This document shows, in pieces, positions 33,470-41,700 of a stretch of DNA of 47,165 nt. The stretch spans positions 1-47,165 of the forward strand of contig WLJI01000005.1 in assembly GCA_009701845.1 (NCBI GenBank). Direction: 5' to 3'. The notes below the pieces were generated by a model. The model was not told where the DNA came from, searched no databases, and was given only the letters and a program-made list of their open reading frames with translations. Numbering within the stretch: the first letter of the stretch is position 1; each line of letters opens with the position of its first letter. The DNA is from Actinomycetota bacterium (lineage in GTDB: Bacteria; Actinomycetota; Acidimicrobiia; Acidimicrobiales; Microtrichaceae). A program made the translations under genes and the position numbers.

Positions 33470-33598
33470 TATTGCCCCCGACTAGGCATTCCGACTTGTT
33501 GTGAAGCTTCAAGAAGCTTCACAACCCACGGTTGCGGGACAGCGCCGGATTTTGACCGGCTTCCCCCACTCAGGAACGCAGCCGAACCTAGCAGAATG
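33470..33598 (-). ncRNA. Cobalamin riboswitch 2
   Basis: On the minus strand the core reads GGGGGAAGCCGGTCAAAATC (about 33551-33570), then CGCTGTCCCGCAACCGT (33528-33544) and AAGTCGGAATGC (33486-33497), all in the same order as in riboswitch 1. The variable arm is a perfect 13-bp stem (33498-33510 with 33513-33525) with a 2-nt loop. CTAGG near 33590 can pair with CCTAG at 33482-33486. It lies between meaB and the DUF4430 gene. A weak CGCC/GGCG hairpin (33349-33363) overlaps the gene's ribosome site and may be the off-switch. Confidence 0.92.
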
Positions 33599-33599
33599 G

Positions 33600-34577
33600 C
33601 TAGCCGAACGCCTGACTGAAGGCGGCTTGGGCCTGCTCATAGCCGCCAGCCTGGGCAATAAATACTGTGGCTCCGCCAAGTTGCTGGGCTAAAAAGCGAC
33701 CGCCTGATTTACCGAATTCTTGGTGCACCCATCGATCCAAGAAATACGGCTCTCGCATTTCAAGCCCAGCAGTTCCGCCAGACTCAATCTGTCGCAGCAT
33801 CTCTGACTCAAGTTCTTCCAAACCGGCCCCGGTGAGAGCACTGGTCTGAAAGATTGGCAGATCTTCAGATTCGAACGGCCGTGCAAGCCACATGCTTGAG
33901 CGCAGATGGTGAAAGCTCTTGAGCGCAGTTGGCTCATCAGATTTATTCAGAATGAATGCGTGCGGGATCTCGATAATTCCTGCCTTGAGGAACTGAACCT
34001 CATCGCCGCCGAGTGGTTGCAGGACCAAGTACACCCGATCAGCAAGATGACGAATATCGGCTTCACTCTGCCCAATACCGACGGTTTCTATCATCACACA
34101 GTCAAATAATCTGCTGAGTAGCCGACAGACTTGAAAGCTCGAGGGACCAAGTCCGCCAAGATCGGTTTGTGAGGCTTGGCTTCTAAAGAACAGCCGCTTC
34201 TCTGCTGGCAAGAAGCGCATTCGGGTTCGGTCCCCGAGCAAAGCACCGCCTGAAACCTGGCTCGAGGGATCAATTGCTAGCACGGCAAGAGAGAGTTCTG
34301 CGTTTCGCTCAAGTAGGTCAACGGTGATGCGTGACAGCAACGATGATTTACCTGAGCCGGGCGTTCCCGTCAGACCAAGGATTCTGCCCCGCCGGCCTGC
34401 GGTATCGGTATCGGGATTGGCATCGAGGAGCCGCAAGGTCTGAGAGCGCAGCACGGCACTGCCCTCACGGTCGTCCTCAAACAAGCTAATCAGCCGAGCA
34501 ACAGCCATCTTGTTGAGCTGTTGAGCCTCGCGGACGAGCCCTGGCAGGGCCTGCTCAAGCGAGTCCAATGAGGTCAA
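33600..34577 (-). CDS. meaB: MeaB-type GTPase chaperone of a B12-dependent mutase
   Basis: A 325-residue G3E GTPase. P-loop 'GTPGSGKSS' at 71-79, 'VLAIDPSSQVSGGALLGDRTRM', the G3 segment 'IETVGIGQSEADI' and the base-recognition 'NKSD'. MeaB proteins load and protect adenosylcobalamin on methylmalonyl-CoA-type mutases. The likely start is TTG 34577, since the conserved N-terminal helix ('LVREAQQLNKMAVARLI') precedes the first internal ATG. It follows the mutase by 14 bp, and riboswitch 2 begins right after its stop. Confidence 0.92.
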   Translation of the reverse strand: MTSLDSLEQALPGLVREAQQLNKMAVARLISLFEDDREGSAVLRSQTLRLLDANPDTDTAGRRGRILGLTGTPGSGKSSLLSRITVDLLERNAELSLAVLAIDPSSQVSGGALLGDRTRMRFLPAEKRLFFRSQASQTDLGGLGPSSFQVCRLLSRLFDCVMIETVGIGQSEADIRHLADRVYLVLQPLGGDEVQFLKAGIIEIPHAFILNKSDEPTALKSFHHLRSSMWLARPFESEDLPIFQTSALTGAGLEELESEMLRQIESGGTAGLEMREPYFLDRWVHQEFGKSGGRFLAQQLGGATVFIAQAGGYEQAQAAFSQAFG

Positions 34578-34591
34578 AATCCTCAGCCGTC

Positions 34592-36622
34592 CTAAGAGGC
34601 TTCTTGATTGGCTTCGATCACCTCGGTAATCGATTCCATGATGTCGATCAGTTGGTAATCAGATGGCGTGAACACTCGTTTCACACCGAGTCCGAACAGG
34701 GTGTCAAAGTCATCTGGAGGGATGATGCCGCCAAAGACAACAGCCACAGATTTCTCTGCGCCGTACTCAACAAGCTTGTCCATAATCTGCTGAGCTAATT
34801 CAACATGCGATCCGCTCAGAACTGAGGCGCCAATAACATCGGCATCTTCTTCGACTGCTGATTGCACAATCTCATCGGGGCTGAGTCGAATGCCCGAATA
34901 GATCACATCAAAGCCAACATGGCGGGCAGAAACGGCTATGACCTCTGCCCCGTTCGAGTGCCCATCAAGGCCAGGTTTTCCCACCACGATGCGCGGGCGA
35001 TGCCCAAGTTGCTGAGCAAGAAGGTCGATGCGAGAGCGAAGCTGATCTACTCGATCGCCATCCAATGACAACTTCTGCCCGTCCACTCCCGTGGCCGGAC
35101 GGTACTCGCCAAACACTTCCCGAAGCGCACCGGCCCACTCGCCCGTAGTGACCCGGGCGAGTGCACACTCGATAGAGGGCTCCATCATGGACGCTCCGCT
35201 GCGAGCCGCCTCTTGCAGAACAGCAAGCGCTGCGGCGACGCGCTCTGAGTCTCGTGAAGCACGAGTTTTTTCCAAACTCGCAATGGTGTCTCTCGCTGAT
35301 GACTCATCGACCTTGAAGATGCCGCCATCTTCGCCGCCGAGCAACGGAGATGGGATTCCATCGGTCCACTTATTGAGCCCCACAACGATCTGCTCACCGG
35401 TATTGATGGCGCTCATGCGCTCAGACATAGAGCGCACGAGTGCTGATTTCATGTATCCCGATTCGATGGCTGGGATGACCCCGCCCATATCCAGAATCCG
35501 TTCGATCTCTGCTCTGGCTTGGGTTTTGAGCTCATCGACCTTTGAGCGAACAACGACTGAACCTTCAAACAGATCGGGGTATTCCAACAGGTCAGTCTCA
35601 TAGGCCAGAATCTGCTGCAGGCGCAGCGACCATTGCTGATCCCATGGCCGAGGCAAGGACAACGCCTCATTCCAAGCTGGCAACTGAACCGCACGCGCTC
35701 TGGCATCGCGGCTCAGCGTCACGCCAAGCGTCTCTATCAAAATGCGCCAGGCGTTGTTCTCGGGTTGGCTCTCGGTGAGTCCGAGCGAGTTCACCTGAAC
35801 GCCATAGCGAAAGCGACGGTACTTCTCGTTCTTCACACCAAATCGATCTTTGGTGTACTCATCCCAAAGCTCGCCAAAGGCGCGCATCTTGCACATCTCT
35901 TCAACAAAGCGGATTCCCGCGTTTACAAAAAAACTGATTCTTCCAACCGAGCGCTCAAACTGTTCGTCATCAAACTGACCACGCTCTTTGAGAAGATCGA
36001 GCAAGCTGATGGCATTCGCTAGGGCAAAAGCCAACTCCTGAGCAGGGGTAGCTGCAGCCTCTTGAAGGTGATACGAGCAAATATTCGATGCATTCCAAGC
36101 GGGGATCTGCTCTAAGCAAAACTCGTACATCTCTGCGATGATCCGCAGGCTTTGCTCGGGTGGAAAAATGTAGGTTCCACGAGCGAGGTATTCCTTAATG
36201 AGATCGTTCTGCGTTGTGCCATTGAGCTCGGAAATCTCTACCCCACGCTCACGAGCTAGCCCCACATACAAAGCCAGTAACCACATGGCCGTGCCATTGA
36301 TAGTCATTGAGGTATTCATCTGTTCGATCGGGATCTGATCGAACAGAATGTGCATATCGTCTAGGGAGTTGATCGGAACTCCCACCTTGCCGATTTCTGG
36401 CCGGGCTATGGGGTCATCCGAGTCATACCCGCACTGGGTAGGAAGGTCGAACGCGATCGACAGCCCTGTCTGGCCTTTGGCCAGATTTGAGCGGTAGAGC
36501 TCATTTGAGGCTTTGGGGCTGGAGTGACCGGAATAGGTGCGAATAATCCACGGTCGGTCGCGGACAGCATTGCCCTGCTCATCAGAAATAACATGCGGCT
36601 CGGGTTGAGTCATAGGACTCAT
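34592..36622 (-). CDS. ecm: Adenosylcobalamin-dependent ethylmalonyl-CoA mutase (MeaA/Ecm type)
   Basis: A 676-residue single-chain mutase. The N-terminal barrel has 'RTYSGHSSPKASN', 'NLAKGQTGLSIAFDLPTQ', 'NTSMTINGTA' and 'CSYHLQEAAATP' with the conserved His. The C-terminal B12 domain has 'GLDGHSNGAEVI' (lower axial His555) and 'ASVLSGSH', then 'VVFGGIIPPDD'. 'GKPGLDGHSNGAE' is the MeaA/Ecm form; methylmalonyl-CoA mutases read MGQDGHDRG. Ecm makes methylsuccinyl-CoA in the ethylmalonyl-CoA pathway of acetyl-CoA assimilation; other pathway genes (Ccr, Mcd) are not in the window. Nearby B12 uptake genes fit its cofactor need. ATG 36622 or 36613. Confidence 0.9.
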   Translation of the reverse strand: MSPMTQPEPHVISDEQGNAVRDRPWIIRTYSGHSSPKASNELYRSNLAKGQTGLSIAFDLPTQCGYDSDDPIARPEIGKVGVPINSLDDMHILFDQIPIEQMNTSMTINGTAMWLLALYVGLARERGVEISELNGTTQNDLIKEYLARGTYIFPPEQSLRIIAEMYEFCLEQIPAWNASNICSYHLQEAAATPAQELAFALANAISLLDLLKERGQFDDEQFERSVGRISFFVNAGIRFVEEMCKMRAFGELWDEYTKDRFGVKNEKYRRFRYGVQVNSLGLTESQPENNAWRILIETLGVTLSRDARARAVQLPAWNEALSLPRPWDQQWSLRLQQILAYETDLLEYPDLFEGSVVVRSKVDELKTQARAEIERILDMGGVIPAIESGYMKSALVRSMSERMSAINTGEQIVVGLNKWTDGIPSPLLGGEDGGIFKVDESSARDTIASLEKTRASRDSERVAAALAVLQEAARSGASMMEPSIECALARVTTGEWAGALREVFGEYRPATGVDGQKLSLDGDRVDQLRSRIDLLAQQLGHRPRIVVGKPGLDGHSNGAEVIAVSARHVGFDVIYSGIRLSPDEIVQSAVEEDADVIGASVLSGSHVELAQQIMDKLVEYGAEKSVAVVFGGIIPPDDFDTLFGLGVKRVFTPSDYQLIDIMESITEVIEANQEAS

Positions 36623-36631
36623 CCTACGGGG

Positions 36632-39085
36632 TTAGCCCCGAACTACGGGAACTGGGCTATCGATACTGACGGTGCCATCGGCGTGGGCCTCTACGGTGAT
36701 AAAGCCGTGCGGGGTTGGCACCGTGGCCCGCGCCCACTCCAAGTCTCCTAGCGCTGGGGCAACGCGAACTGTCGCGTACCCCGGCTCGGCAGGTGAGATA
36801 CCGAGCACATGCACAATTAAGTCTCGGGTAGGAGTTGAGGACCACCCGTGACATCTCGTGCCACCCACCCAACACTCTGGCCAAGTGGTTTCACCAGCGT
36901 CTATGAATACTTTCCAGTTCCGACACAACTCTGCAATCAGGTCAGAGCGACCGGCATGAGCAAGAGCATCGTGGACCACATACTGATAAAAGGGCTCGGC
37001 CTCGACCATCTCATTGACTGCATCCCAAGGTGGATCGGCGGGGTAGCCATTCATGAGGAACACAAACCCTTGGCCGTCGCCATCTACCGTGAGTCGGTCC
37101 ATCACGAATGAGTGACGAATCAGTCTCGAGCGATCGGTGATTCCCTCCACAACTCGGTCCAGACGATCAGCAGGCACTAGCCCGGCAACGATTGCCGCAG
37201 CGCCCGGGTGCTGTGCGGCCTCTGCTCGACGCTCACCATCGACGATATGGTCGATGTACACCCCCCGGCTGTCATCCCAGAACACTTCAAATGCGTCCTT
37301 GACTTCGCTGTGTCGGCTGCGGGCCCACACTGCATTGCCGCCATTTCCCACCCAGTCGCTCATCTGCGCAAACTCCTCAAGTCCACGCGCCCAGATTGCA
37401 TTGGTGGTTGAGGAGCAGCCGTTCATATAGACACTTGCCCAGTCAGTGAGCGGCCATCCGGTGACATCGTGCAGCAGGTTGTCTGTACCCAAGAACGACT
37501 CGAACCACCGCAGCACCCTCTCTGCAACCGGCAGGTACTCGGCGATCAGTTCACGATCCCCGGTGTACCGGTACAGGTTGAACAGTGAATGGATCCAGTG
37601 CAACGACCAGTCGGGGATATACATGCGATCATCCGCAGAGAAGTCTGAAGCCGCAGCCATTGCCAGCATGCCATCGGGGCGGGAGTGTGTTGCGAGTTGC
37701 GGATGCCAGATCGGCATCGACCAGTCGGGATTCGACACCAGATCAACCATCTGATGCACAACCGAATCCCCCGTCCAAGCACGCTGCTCGCGGGTCGGGC
37801 AATCGACATAGGCGTCGAGGGCGCAGAGATCGACGGTACGAAGGCCAATTGCATGTATCTGATTCAGCAGTGGATCCGAACATTCGAATGATGCCCCAGC
37901 AGGCCTCGGCCGATGCTGATCGGTAATCCAGATCTCTACCCCAAGATCGCCAACATCACCAGCACTGCCAGTTTCAGCCGCCTGCGGAGACCTGATAGCG
38001 GCATCTAAGAATCTTGCTCCAATAATCTCAAGCGACTCAAAGAACTCGGCATCCCCGTTGCACTCGCCTTGCCCACGACACACGTACCGCAGCCCGGCAT
38101 GCTGCCCAAGAGTGACAAGCTTGCCCGCTGCGTCGCGGTGCTCGGCGGACGCAATATCAATGATGGTTCCCGGTAGGGCATTCGCAACTCGCAAGGTGAC
38201 AAGCCCTGCGGCGATGAGGCCGAGGTCGAACTGCCGAATCTCAACTCCAGAGATTCCCTCAACTCCAGAGATTCTCTCAACTTGCGAACTCTCATGGTCT
38301 TCAAGCACCTGTCGAACGGGATCAGCACCAAGGGGTGCACCCATGACCCACATCGTTGCCTTCTGCGATGCCCGATGGCGCGATCCACCTTGAAACCCAA
38401 TTCGAACCGGGGGTCGAAGCATGCCAAAGGGGGAACTCGGCGGCGACCCCCTGCCGTCTGCACCCGTGTGCATTGGGGTGATCTCGAAACTCTTGCTCCA
38501 AGTGGAGTCGTCAAAATCTGCCCCTTGCCAACCCCAAGGGTGTGCCTGCGCATCGAAAGACTCCAGCGGCAAGCAGGCCACATCTCCGGGCACCGGCACT
38601 GCAGTCCACGCCGTACCAGGGGTACACATCCAGCTGCGGTCGCTTACTAGCCATTCCGTACCAAAGAGCGCCTCAAAAACTAGCGATCCAGCACCAAGTG
38701 AATAGGTGGGTGGCACGGGAATCCACCATGACGTGGACTGCCCGAAGTGCCGCGCAGTGATTGCAATCACGTTTGTACCGCTACGCAGATGCGGAGCCAG
38801 ATCAACAACGTCGTAGTGGGCCGTCCTTGGCTCGGCACGAACGGGTCCGCGTGCCACCTCTTCGCCATTGACGACCAGAACATAACGACCATCGACCCAG
38901 ATACGACCCGGCACCTGATCGGGAACCGCGTCAAGGACAATTTCTCGACGAAACAGAACCACCCTGTCGGTTGGGTTTGCCAACACTGGCCTTGTCGCAG
39001 TTTCCATCTCAAGTGCTGGCCGGCCATGCCAGATCCACTTTGCCTTCCACGCACCTTCGAACGGCGAGGGGTGAGCTAGCCGCAT
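36632..39085 (-). CDS. GH78-like alpha-L-rhamnosidase family protein
   Basis: An 817-residue glycosidase without signal peptide. The N-terminal half has beta-sandwich modules ('RIWVDGRYVLVVNGEEVARGP', 'FDDSTWSKSF'); the catalytic (alpha/alpha)6 barrel starts near residue 405. 'DCPTREQRAWTGDS' (about 427-440) is the GH78 catalytic-region motif, and 'TTWPECW' (about 735) carries the other acidic residue, followed by 'CHGWSSTPTRDLIVHVLGI'. The usual SLNHGWSA reads CHGWSS. It would remove rhamnose or a related sugar inside the cell. It overlaps the LLM gene by 10 bp and precedes the mutase by 9 bp, an unusual place for a glycosidase. Confidence 0.85.
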   Translation of the reverse strand: MRLAHPSPFEGAWKAKWIWHGRPALEMETATRPVLANPTDRVVLFRREIVLDAVPDQVPGRIWVDGRYVLVVNGEEVARGPVRAEPRTAHYDVVDLAPHLRSGTNVIAITARHFGQSTSWWIPVPPTYSLGAGSLVFEALFGTEWLVSDRSWMCTPGTAWTAVPVPGDVACLPLESFDAQAHPWGWQGADFDDSTWSKSFEITPMHTGADGRGSPPSSPFGMLRPPVRIGFQGGSRHRASQKATMWVMGAPLGADPVRQVLEDHESSQVERISGVEGISGVEIRQFDLGLIAAGLVTLRVANALPGTIIDIASAEHRDAAGKLVTLGQHAGLRYVCRGQGECNGDAEFFESLEIIGARFLDAAIRSPQAAETGSAGDVGDLGVEIWITDQHRPRPAGASFECSDPLLNQIHAIGLRTVDLCALDAYVDCPTREQRAWTGDSVVHQMVDLVSNPDWSMPIWHPQLATHSRPDGMLAMAAASDFSADDRMYIPDWSLHWIHSLFNLYRYTGDRELIAEYLPVAERVLRWFESFLGTDNLLHDVTGWPLTDWASVYMNGCSSTTNAIWARGLEEFAQMSDWVGNGGNAVWARSRHSEVKDAFEVFWDDSRGVYIDHIVDGERRAEAAQHPGAAAIVAGLVPADRLDRVVEGITDRSRLIRHSFVMDRLTVDGDGQGFVFLMNGYPADPPWDAVNEMVEAEPFYQYVVHDALAHAGRSDLIAELCRNWKVFIDAGETTWPECWVGGTRCHGWSSTPTRDLIVHVLGISPAEPGYATVRVAPALGDLEWARATVPTPHGFITVEAHADGTVSIDSPVPVVRG

Positions 39086-40047
39086 ACGAGCAGCGGGCCG
39101 ACTTCAGCCCCAAATTGTTCGATCTGATCACACACTTGGTGCGCATCTTTTCCGATGAAACGAAGTTGAATCTGGTTGATTCCCTTGGCAGCAAATTTGT
39201 TGATTCCCTCGGCTACCTGTTCGGCGGTGCCGTGCACGGCCGGGCCACGCGCATACTGCTCCAAATCAAAATCTGCCTGCCCCAAGAACACCGATCCAAA
39301 GTTCATTCCCAGATCAAATGCAGCGGGCAGGCCTGCCGCCTCTCGCTCTGAACGAATGAATGCAATCGCGTTACTCAGACCCATCTTGGGTGGCCCTTGC
39401 GGCAGCCACCCGTCTGCAAGCAGGGCAGCACGGCGAATGGCAACCTTTGACGACCCACCAATCCAAATGGGTAACGACTCTCGCGAGGCAGACGGAGCAG
39501 CGGGACGCGGACTCATGCCGATTCCAACCTCGGCCCCTGGGCCGCCAACCGTCGGGTATTCCTCGGCAAACGCTGCACGAATAACTGCCACCGACTCTTC
39601 GAGTTGCCTGCCACGAGACTCGAAATCCACCCCTAAGAAATCAAATTCAGACTGCAGGTGGCCTGCGCCAGCACCCAAGATCGCCCGGCCGCCCGACAGG
39701 TGATCAAGGGTCATAAAGGCCTTAGCAGTGCTGAGCGGGTGCCGGTACGGCAGCACGTAAACATGGCTCAATAAGCGAACCTGCTTGGTGAGCGCACCTA
39801 GCCAGCCCAAGGTTGCAATCGTGTCGTACCACACCGCAGACATGCGCTCGTCGGCAGGTCGCGGCACCCCGACGTGGTCGCAGACCCCGATGTAGAAAGC
39901 ACCAGCACGGTCTGCTGCCTGCGCAATCGAGACCAATTCGGCAGTCCCAGCACCAAGTTCCCAAGGCTGCACAAATGACGGGCTTTGTGACTGCACTGGC
40001 AATTGCAGCCCCCAAGTCACCTGACCAGCGGAAATTATTGGGCTCAT
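39076..40047 (-). CDS. LLM-class F420-dependent oxidoreductase
   Basis: A 323-residue TIM-barrel protein of the luciferase-like family in its F420-dependent branch: 'GVCDHVGVPRPADERM', 'LLSHVYVLPYRHPLSTAKAFMTLDHLSGGRAILGAGAG', and 'FDFLGVDFESRGRQLEESV'. Such enzymes use F420 to oxidise or reduce varied substrates in actinobacteria, including lipid and sterol derivatives. The substrate is unknown. It begins 2 bp after the degenerate GGDEF gene and runs 10 bp into the glycosidase. Confidence 0.92.
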   Translation of the reverse strand: MSPIISAGQVTWGLQLPVQSQSPSFVQPWELGAGTAELVSIAQAADRAGAFYIGVCDHVGVPRPADERMSAVWYDTIATLGWLGALTKQVRLLSHVYVLPYRHPLSTAKAFMTLDHLSGGRAILGAGAGHLQSEFDFLGVDFESRGRQLEESVAVIRAAFAEEYPTVGGPGAEVGIGMSPRPAAPSASRESLPIWIGGSSKVAIRRAALLADGWLPQGPPKMGLSNAIAFIRSEREAAGLPAAFDLGMNFGSVFLGQADFDLEQYARGPAVHGTAEQVAEGINKFAAKGINQIQLRFIGKDAHQVCDQIEQFGAEVGPLLVCG

Positions 40048-40049
40048 CG

Positions 40050-40508
40050 TTACTCTTTCTTGGAGGAGTTTCGAAGGTGAGTGAGTTCGGCTTCCGCTTC
40101 ACTCAGCATGGAAGCGGCGGTGGCTCCGACAACAAAAAACGAAACCGCAACATGCGCGAGCACCGAAAGTGGTTGGCCAGCAACCTCTATGGGCAGAGCA
40201 ATCGCGCCACGGACTCGTTCCATGACCGCCCCAGCCGATGAAGGTGCAACGGATGCGGCAGCAAGAACAAAGAGCCCTGGCTGGATCAATCCCAAAACAT
40301 CAGCAGTTCGAACGAGCCGATCTAATCGAACCGCAATCTCTTCCATCGCAGCTTCGGTGCCCAGTTGGTCCGACTCGCTCAGTGCCTCATAGTCATCGAC
40401 TCCGACGAGGTACATCGCAGGATGTGCAGAACTGTTTGAGCCTTGGCTCGCGATCATCTCGTCGAGTCGTGCGAGCACCACTGATTGGCCCGGCAGCAGC
40501 AACGTCAT
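40050..40508 (-). CDS. Degenerate GGDEF-domain protein
   Basis: A 152-residue cytosolic protein with the outline of a GGDEF domain: 'MYLVGVDDYEAL', then helix, 'EIAVRLDRLVRTADVLGLIQPGLFVLAAA' where the GG(D/E)EF loop would be (replaced by LGLIQPGLF), and 'LSVLAHVAVSFF'. Without the signature it should not make c-di-GMP, and it has no sensor domain. ATG 40508 overlaps the thiolase stop as ATGA; the frame also opens at 40526. Fold call rests on pattern only. Confidence 0.65.
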   Translation of the reverse strand: MTLLLPGQSVVLARLDEMIASQGSNSSAHPAMYLVGVDDYEALSESDQLGTEAAMEEIAVRLDRLVRTADVLGLIQPGLFVLAAASVAPSSAGAVMERVRGAIALPIEVAGQPLSVLAHVAVSFFVVGATAASMLSEAEAELTHLRNSSKKE

Positions 40509-41698
40509 CCGAGCCGGTTTCCCCAAATACCCACAAAGCTCACCATATCGCCCGGGTAGCCACCCAAATTGTGGGTCAGCGCTAGGCCACGATCAGCAGT
40601 AGCGATCTGGCGATCCGCGGGGGCTTCGTGACGAAGCTGTAGCCAACACTCAAACAGCATGCGAAGCCCAGATGCGCCGACGGGGTGACCGAATGACTTC
40701 AATCCGCCATCGGTGTTAATCGGCAGATCCCCATGCAAATCGAAGGCGCCCGCCTCGACATCTTTCCACGCTTCACCGCGAGCCGAGAAACCAAGGTCCT
40801 CCATCAGCACCAACTCGGTTGGAGTAAAGCAATCATGCACCTCGGCCATGGCCAACTCGGTTCGCGGGTTGGTAATCCCGGCCTGTGCATAGGCGTCCTT
40901 ACCGGCGGCTTCGCATTCGTCGAAGTGGGTGTAATCAAAATCCGGATCTGCTAATCCGGATCCATTCCCAGCAACCATGGCAAGGGCCTTCACAAAGATG
41001 GGCTTATCGGTGTACTTATAGGCATCAGCTGCGCGCACCACAATTGCCGCAGCGGCACCGTCGGCCACCCCAGCACAGTCAAAGACCGACAACATGCCAG
41101 CTACTGCAGGCATGGCGCAGATGGAATCAACGGACATCTCTCGGCGGAACTGCGCACGCTCGTTCTTTGCCCCATTGGAGTGATTCTTAGATGCGATCCG
41201 AGCAAGTGTGCGCCGCAGCTCGTTCGGATCGATGCCGTACTTGTCGGCGTAGGCCGGGGCCACAAGAGAAAACATTCCGGCCGCTGTCAGGGTTCGCTGC
41301 GTGCCATCAGTGGGAATGGGGAATGCGTTGAGGCCCTGATAGCCAGAGTCCTTGACCTTCTCTACCCCCACTGCAGCGGCAATGTCATAGGCGCCAGAGG
41401 CCACTGCGTAACAAGCCTGACGAAGGGCCTCTGAGCCGGTCGCGCAGTAGTTTTCAACCCGGGTAACTGGCTTATTCTGCAGTTTTAGCGGCGCTGCGAG
41501 CGTCACTCCCGACATGCCAGACTGTGCAGTTCCGAGCCACCAAGCATCTACCTGGTCTTTCTCGACGCCAGCCGAGGCCAAGGTGTCGGTGACTGCGTCA
41601 ATTAACAAATCGTCTGTGCTGCGGTCCCAGTGCTCTTTGAACTGCGTGCAGCCCATTCCAATAATGGCGACCTGATCTTTAATTCCGTGGCTAGCCAT
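40505..41698 (-). CDS. SCPx/thiolase-like acetyl-CoA acyltransferase
   Basis: A 397-residue thiolase of the SCPx-type subfamily. The nucleophile is Cys85 in 'VENYCATGSEAL'; His in 'EVHDCFTPTEL' (about 290) and 'GGLKSFGHPVGASG' complete the site, with 'NLGGYPGDMVSFVGIWG' at the end, a mark of the SCPx/ACAT-like subgroup. It would cleave a 3-ketoacyl-CoA or condense acyl-CoAs. The partner gene (HMG-CoA-synthase-like/DUF35) ends 2 bp upstream, a pairing that elsewhere forms a complex. Confidence 0.92.
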   Translation of the reverse strand: MASHGIKDQVAIIGMGCTQFKEHWDRSTDDLLIDAVTDTLASAGVEKDQVDAWWLGTAQSGMSGVTLAAPLKLQNKPVTRVENYCATGSEALRQACYAVASGAYDIAAAVGVEKVKDSGYQGLNAFPIPTDGTQRTLTAAGMFSLVAPAYADKYGIDPNELRRTLARIASKNHSNGAKNERAQFRREMSVDSICAMPAVAGMLSVFDCAGVADGAAAAIVVRAADAYKYTDKPIFVKALAMVAGNGSGLADPDFDYTHFDECEAAGKDAYAQAGITNPRTELAMAEVHDCFTPTELVLMEDLGFSARGEAWKDVEAGAFDLHGDLPINTDGGLKSFGHPVGASGLRMLFECWLQLRHEAPADRQIATADRGLALTHNLGGYPGDMVSFVGIWGNRLG

Positions 41699-41700
41699 GA

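Noticed and set aside
34592..36622. Methylmalonyl-CoA mutase large subunit
   Set aside because: The B12 motif GLDGHSNGAE and the single-chain 676-residue length fit the MeaA/Ecm type, not the MGQDGHDRG form of methylmalonyl-CoA mutase.
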